From an uncultured Oscillospiraceae bacterium (GTDB lineage: Bacteria; Bacillota; Clostridia; Oscillospirales; Ruminococcaceae), in contig CAJTTB010000004.1 in the NCBI GenBank assembly GCA_910579175.1, positions 77,081-141,080 on the forward strand: a DNA stretch of 64,000 nt, read 5' to 3'. Positions within the stretch are counted from its first letter, which is position 1. Each line of letters begins with the position of its first letter. Position numbers and translations under genes: made by a program. The notes beneath the pieces were generated by a model, which was given only the letters and a program-made list of their open reading frames with translations, searched no databases and was not told the DNA's origin. Shown in pieces: positions 59,840 to 64,000 of this stretch.

Positions 59840-60700
59840 ATGAATCTGAGTTGCAAACAAAATTTCTGGAAAGGAATTTTATTTACTGTCGTTGGTACAG
59901 GTATTTACAGTATGGGAGTTCATTTTTTTACAGCTCCCAACAAAATTGCCCCTGGGGGAATTGCAGGTATTGCAACAGCAATTAACTATCTGACAAATTT
60001 TCCAATTGGTTGGTTTAATACATTTGTCAATATACCATTGTTAATTTTGGGATATTTTTATTTGGGTAGATTGTTTATATTAAAAACCATTTCAGCGGTG
60101 ATTAGTTTTACTTTATTCCAAGATTATCTTTTGATTGGTTTGCCTCAATACCAGGGGGATCCTTTAATTGCCGCATTATTTGGCGGTGCGTTGCTGGGTG
60201 TAGGGACAGGGATTGCTTTTGTGGGAGAAAGTTCTACTGGTGGAATGGACATCGCCAATAAAGTAATTCAAAAAAAGTTTCCTTATCTAAAGTTGGGTTC
60301 TGTCACATTGATTACCAATTTAATTGTAATTTTGTTTGCAGCTTATGTTTATCATGATATTTCCACTTCACTTTATGCAGTAGTTGCTATTTTTGTTATG
60401 TCAAAAGCGTTGGATGCAGTATTATATGGATTGGATGTTGGCAAAATGGTATTTATTATCACAGCACATGGGGATGAAATAGCAAAGGAATTGATTCAGC
60501 ATAGTTCACGGGGAATTACAAAATTTAAGACAGTAGGTGCCTATACAGAACACGGAAATACAACGCTTTTATGCGCAGTTAGACAAAATGAATATTATCA
60601 GTTAAAACATAGAGTCAATAGAATTGACCCCAATGCATTTATGATTGTGGCAACCGCGTCAGAGGTGGTGGGAAAGGGATTTAAGTCACCCAACGAATAG
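59840..60700 (+). CDS. YitT-family membrane protein
   Basis: 286 residues. Five or six membrane helices (to about residue 200) form the YitT domain, with family motifs TAPNKIAPGGIAGIATAINY and GESSTGGMDI. A C-terminal DUF2179 soluble domain (about 205-280) follows. Function is unknown in the family. The ribosome binding site before this ATG is weak (AAATAAAG). Confidence 0.9.
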   Translation: MNLSCKQNFWKGILFTVVGTGIYSMGVHFFTAPNKIAPGGIAGIATAINYLTNFPIGWFNTFVNIPLLILGYFYLGRLFILKTISAVISFTLFQDYLLIGLPQYQGDPLIAALFGGALLGVGTGIAFVGESSTGGMDIANKVIQKKFPYLKLGSVTLITNLIVILFAAYVYHDISTSLYAVVAIFVMSKALDAVLYGLDVGKMVFIITAHGDEIAKELIQHSSRGITKFKTVGAYTEHGNTTLLCAVRQNEYYQLKHRVNRIDPNAFMIVATASEVVGKGFKSPNE

Positions 60701-60748
60701 AGAAATCAAAAGAAAAGATATGGTTTGGTAGGAAAAGGATGTGTGAGT

Positions 60749-61510
60749 GTGAATATTCGATTTGATGGAAAAACAGTTTTAATTACAGGTGCAACAGGAG
60801 ACTTGGGACGTGTGATGGTGCGCACATTTGCTCAAAGTGGAGCAGATGTCATTATTCATTATCACAGCAATTTAAAAATGGCACAACGGCTACAAGATGA
60901 GGTTATTGGTTTGGGACAAAAGGCATTGATTGTGCAAGCGGATGTGACAAAACAAGAATCTGTTGAACAAATGAAACAGACGATTGAACGTGCATTTACC
61001 TTGCCACAAGTTGTTGTGAACAATGCAGTGATTCAATATCAGTGGGTGGATATTTTAGAACAAGATCAAGCGGATTTTATCAGTCAATTTGAATCTTGTG
61101 TGATGCACAATGTCTATATGGCAAAATCCTTTATTCCAAATATGAAAAAAAATCATTATGGAAGATTCATCGGAATCAATACAGAACGCTCTATGTTGTG
61201 TACGCCTGGTTCTGGAGCATATACTTCTGCAAAAAGGGGAATGGATGGAATTTATCGTGTACTTGCAAAGGAAGTCGGGGGATTTGGAATCACAGTCAAT
61301 CAGATTGCACCCGGTTGGACGATTAGTGATCGGGATAGAACTTCTGGAACGGAACACCCTGAAGAAGTAGAACAACAGATACCAATGAAACGCCGCGGTG
61401 ATGATCAAGAAGTTGCAAATGCAGTTATATTCTTAGCGTCTGAACAAGCAAGTTATATCACAGGTACTTATTTACCAGTATGTGGTGGTAACTGTATGCC
61501 AACGATTTAA
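60749..61510 (+). CDS. Short-chain dehydrogenase/reductase
   Basis: 253 residues from GTG at 60749, nine bases after AAGG; earlier in-frame starts lie too close to or before that site. Cofactor motif TGATGDLGR and NNA; catalytic Tyr and Lys in YTSAKRGM; the PG-x-I-x-T block is seen as APGWTISD. It resembles FabG-like classical SDRs but is not in a fatty-acid cluster, so its substrate is open. Confidence 0.88.
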   Translation: MNIRFDGKTVLITGATGDLGRVMVRTFAQSGADVIIHYHSNLKMAQRLQDEVIGLGQKALIVQADVTKQESVEQMKQTIERAFTLPQVVVNNAVIQYQWVDILEQDQADFISQFESCVMHNVYMAKSFIPNMKKNHYGRFIGINTERSMLCTPGSGAYTSAKRGMDGIYRVLAKEVGGFGITVNQIAPGWTISDRDRTSGTEHPEEVEQQIPMKRRGDDQEVANAVIFLASEQASYITGTYLPVCGGNCMPTI

Positions 61511-61523
61511 TAAAGGGGAAACG

Positions 61524-61994
61524 ATGATAAAAATTATGTTTGTCTGTTTGGGGAATATTTGTCGTTCTCCGATGGCAGAGTTTGTATTCAAAGATTTGGT
61601 AAAAAAAAGAGGTTTGGAAGATTGCTTTGTAATTGCCTCCGCTGGAACAAGTGCAGAGGAGGTGGGAAATCCAGTTCATTATGGAACCCGAAATCAGTTG
61701 AAACAATATGGCATTTCAACAAAGGGCAAATATGCTGTTCAGTTACAGAAAAAAGATTATCGCAGTTATGACTATTTGATTGGAATGGAACGCGCTAACC
61801 TATTGAGAATGCAGCGGATTTTTGGAGGAGATCCCAAACAAAAATTGTATTGCTTGTTGGATTTTTCGGTTTGTCCTAGAGATATCGCCGATCCATGGTA
61901 TACGGGGGATTTTGATAAGACTTATCAGGATGTCTTAGAAGGTTGTGAAGCACTGTTGAATTTTTTATGTAACACGAAAAAAGGGACTGTATAA
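61524..61994 (+). CDS. Low-molecular-weight protein-tyrosine phosphatase
   Basis: 156 residues from the ATG after AAAGGGG. The P-loop CLGNICRS (CX5R) is at residues 8-15, and the general acid Asp is in DPWYTGDF. It hydrolyses phosphotyrosine and, in Firmicutes, often arginine phosphate. No tyrosine kinase or McsB gene is nearby. Confidence 0.93.
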   Translation: MIKIMFVCLGNICRSPMAEFVFKDLVKKRGLEDCFVIASAGTSAEEVGNPVHYGTRNQLKQYGISTKGKYAVQLQKKDYRSYDYLIGMERANLLRMQRIFGGDPKQKLYCLLDFSVCPRDIADPWYTGDFDKTYQDVLEGCEALLNFLCNTKKGTV

Positions 61995-62003
61995 TACAGT
62001 CCC
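61983..62003. terminator. Convergent hairpin after the phosphatase
   Basis: A perfect 10-bp stem GGGACTGTAT / ATACAGTCCC around one A; its left arm includes the phosphatase stop region, and it precedes the end of the minus-strand TPM gene. Confidence 0.7.
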
Positions 62004-62010
62004 AATTTGC

Positions 62011-62862
62011 TTAAAAGCTACGTCCGGCGCCACCGCCACCAGTACTGCCACCGCCACCTTTAAACCCACCACCTTTAAAGCCACCGCCAGTACGTCTGTT
62101 GTGATTGTTGGTTTGTCTATGGTAATTGGTTGTATATCTGTTTCTATTACCAAAACTTTGGCTGGGGTAAAATCTTTGATTGGGGTAAGAATTTTGCTCG
62201 CGATTTTTTTTCATATTGGTGATAAATATCAGAAGAATGATTACCCCCATAATGATGAATACTTTTGGAATTCTGGGAGTGTTTTCCTCAGATTCTTGTC
62301 TGTCGGGTTCTATAATATTAGACTCAATGATATCAGATTCAATGGTATCGGGTACTTCTAAATTGTATTCTTGATAAACTTCTAATAAAAATGCGTTGTA
62401 GAGTTGGTAAAGACCTGTATCAAAATCATTTTCCGCAAGAAAGGGAATGGCATAATCATCGATAAACCGCCCCACCTTTGCATCGTTGATTGCACCCTCT
62501 AAACCGTAACCAACAGAGACATAAATTTGGCGTTCCTTGGGAGAAACTAAAATGAGAAGACCATTGTCTTTATCTTTATCGCCAATGCCCCAAGCTCGAA
62601 ATAGTGAAACTGCATAATCGAAAATGGTTTGCCCTTCCAGATCATCGATGGCAGCGACTACAATTTGAGCACCAGTTGCTTGATTTAATGCTTCTCCATG
62701 GGTGACATAATATGTTTCATGCTCTTCTGATATGACATTTGCACTATCGTTGACATAAAATAAATCGGTTGGTTCGGCAATACCTTGAATTGGAATGGGA
62801 AATAGAAATATAACATACAATGATAATAATAAGCTAATAGAATATTTTTTCATAAATAACAC
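62011..62862 (-). CDS. TPM-domain (TLP18.3/Psb32-type) exported protein
   Basis: 283 residues from GTG at 62862, six bases after AAAGGA; a TTG at 62883 overlaps the lemA stop. Signal peptide (about 1-30), then the TPM domain (about 35-165; NGLLILVSPKERQIYVSVGY), an acidic linker, one membrane helix (about 200-220) and a basic tail ending in glycine-rich repeats (GGGFKGGGFKGGGGS). TPM proteins are often paired with LemA, as here; their role is unclear. Confidence 0.85.
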   Translation of the reverse strand: MLFMKKYSISLLLSLYVIFLFPIPIQGIAEPTDLFYVNDSANVISEEHETYYVTHGEALNQATGAQIVVAAIDDLEGQTIFDYAVSLFRAWGIGDKDKDNGLLILVSPKERQIYVSVGYGLEGAINDAKVGRFIDDYAIPFLAENDFDTGLYQLYNAFLLEVYQEYNLEVPDTIESDIIESNIIEPDRQESEENTPRIPKVFIIMGVIILLIFITNMKKNREQNSYPNQRFYPSQSFGNRNRYTTNYHRQTNNHNRRTGGGFKGGGFKGGGGSTGGGGAGRSF

Positions 62863-62879
62863 TTTTGTTCCTTTGAGAT

Positions 62880-63509
62880 TCAAATGGTAAATAATAAGTT
62901 AGGATGACCAAAGTTTGGAAGTGCTGCACCACGTTCCCCAAAAGAAACAATTGGTGCGTTTTGAGAAACATCAGAGGCTTCAAAATAATCTGCTTTTTCA
63001 AAGCCCATGATACCAGCAAAGATAACAGTGGGAAATTGTTTGATTTTACTGTTATAAGCTTGAGCGATTTCATTATAATCCCTTCGAGCAACTTGGATTC
63101 GGTTTTCGGTACCTGCCAATTCATCCATAAGAGCAGTATATTGTTTATCCGCTTTTAGATCTGGATAATTTTCAACCACCACCAATAGACGATTTAACGC
63201 ATTTTGCATAGTTTGCTCAGCTTGTGTCAGTTCGTCAATCGAAGTTGCACCACTTAGTTTTGAACGGGTCTGTGCAATATCAGTGAAGATAGCTTGCTCA
63301 TGAGAGGCATATCCTTTGACTGTTTCAACCAAATTCGGGATTAAATCATTTCGACGCTGTAATTGTGTTTGAATATTGGATTGCTGTAAAGTCACCTGTT
63401 CTTGTATCTGAATCAATTCGTTATATCCTCTGATACCAGTTATAACAAAGAAGATAATGAGAATGATGAAAATGCCAATTAAGATGAAAGCTGAATTTGT
63501 TTTTCTCAT
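62880..63509 (-). CDS. LemA family protein
   Basis: 209 residues. An N-terminal membrane helix (about 8-27) is followed by a helical LemA domain with QLQRRNDLIPNLVETVKGYA and the C-terminal FPTVIFAGIMGFEKADYFEA. It is probably exposed on the outer face. It is directly upstream of the TPM gene and presumably works with it. Confidence 0.93.
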   Translation of the reverse strand: MRKTNSAFILIGIFIILIIFFVITGIRGYNELIQIQEQVTLQQSNIQTQLQRRNDLIPNLVETVKGYASHEQAIFTDIAQTRSKLSGATSIDELTQAEQTMQNALNRLLVVVENYPDLKADKQYTALMDELAGTENRIQVARRDYNEIAQAYNSKIKQFPTVIFAGIMGFEKADYFEASDVSQNAPIVSFGERGAALPNFGHPNLLFTI

Positions 63510-63640
63510 TTTATAAAGGCCTCCATATGAAGTGAAATAAATGATTGGTTTGTTTTCTTTTATCCTTTGTGTTGTTGCTGTTTGGTTTTTTTAATTTCTT
63601 TTTAGAATAGATAAATCAGTTATCGATTGTGGGCAGTTTT

Positions 63641-63865
63641 TCAATCAGTTGGAATTTCGTGATGGATAAGATAATACTTGTGAAATGCTGTTTTTGCTAT
63701 TTTTCTTTTATGGACTAAATCATCTGTTATCTTTGCAAAAGCATTGGGATTGAATACACCTGCTTCTTCTAGTGTTTTGGCACTGTCTTCTGATATTGCT
63801 CCACAATTTTTGAGTTTTTTGAGAATCATTTTTTGTCTTAATAAAAATGCTGGTGAACCTAACAT
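63641..63865 (-). CDS. Small helical protein of unknown function
   Basis: 74 residues, no recognised family. AAAGGAG lies eight bases before the ATG, which supports translation. The sequence is basic and mostly helical, with no cysteines beyond one and no membrane segment. It is upstream of lemA in the same direction, but 131 bp apart, so co-transcription is uncertain. Confidence 0.6.
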   Translation of the reverse strand: MLGSPAFLLRQKMILKKLKNCGAISEDSAKTLEEAGVFNPNAFAKITDDLVHKRKIAKTAFHKYYLIHHEIPTD

Positions 63866-64000
63866 GTTGACAACTCCTTTTATGAAATGAATTTGGATTT
63901 ATGACAGATGATTTAAAATATGAATGTATCATTTGTGAAATCACCAATACGCTTTTTAAATGGTATAAAAGGGTCTAATCATGATATTATATGATATCAT

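Noticed and set aside
1..64000. tRNA, rRNA, tmRNA, RNase P RNA, SRP RNA, T-box leaders, CRISPR arrays, prophage
   Set aside because: Characteristic sequences for these were looked for by eye and not found.
63970..64000. AT-rich near-palindrome at the right window edge
   Set aside because: It is cut by the window border and too simple in composition to interpret.

Overview
AT-rich chromosomal segment of a spore-forming, low-GC Gram-positive bacterium, most likely a clostridium (Oscillospiraceae/Ruminococcaceae or a neighbouring group; this placement is inference). The signs are the order yicC-remA-gmk-rpoZ-coaBC-priA-def-fmt-rsmB-rlmN-prpC-prkC-rsgA-thiN, a spoVM gene, Gram-positive ribonuclease Y and Mini-III, N-terminally extended L27 with its protease Prp, and strong AGGAGG-type ribosome binding sites with many TTG starts. 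No rRNA, tRNA, CRISPR array, prophage or intact insertion sequence was seen.

Layout. 0-5 kb: yebC behind two copies of a dispersed palindromic repeat, a divergent XRE-regulator/zinc-ribbon pair, a lipoteichoic-acid-synthase-like enzyme and a low-complexity protein. 5-22 kb: the housekeeping run from yicC to thiN, interrupted by two small accessory genes (DUF4303-like and an unknown) and by an IS605/TnpB remnant. 22-26 kb: an ECF sigma factor, small membrane protein and ABC transporter operon, then a tiny operon ending in spoVM. 26-31 kb, minus strand: two tandem LtaS-like enzymes and endonuclease V. 31-37 kb: rny (minus), then rpmG-secE-nusG-rplK-rplA-rplJ-rplL with leader RNAs; rpoB does not follow rplL. 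37-40.5 kb: a divergent BirA, an orphan ABC ATPase, xpt with micro-ORFs, and a minimal SepF. 40.6-45.2 kb: MarR plus a heterodimeric ABC exporter. 45-49 kb: gapA, an orphan histidine-kinase-like protein, an Imm22-like protein and mntP. 49-52 kb, minus: queA-GNAT-tgt. 52-56 kb: lysine riboswitch, asd-GNAT-dapA-dapB. 56-59 kb: rplU-prp-rpmA, a candidate structured RNA, obgE-mrnC. 59.8-64 kb: YitT, SDR, a low-molecular-weight phosphatase, and minus-strand lemA-TPM.

How the parts work together. The window is mostly core information processing (ribosome assembly, translation start, tRNA and rRNA modification, replication restart, RNA decay) and envelope control (PrkC/PrpC, LTA polymers, SepF). Regulation is largely RNA-based: a lysine riboswitch, L10 and L21 leaders, two apparent L1-binding mimics and a sequestered ribosome binding site ahead of rny. 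The least explained parts are the segment upstream of xpt bounded by inverted repeats, the palindromic repeat family, the spacer RNA candidate between rpmA and obgE, and a set of very small ORFs.
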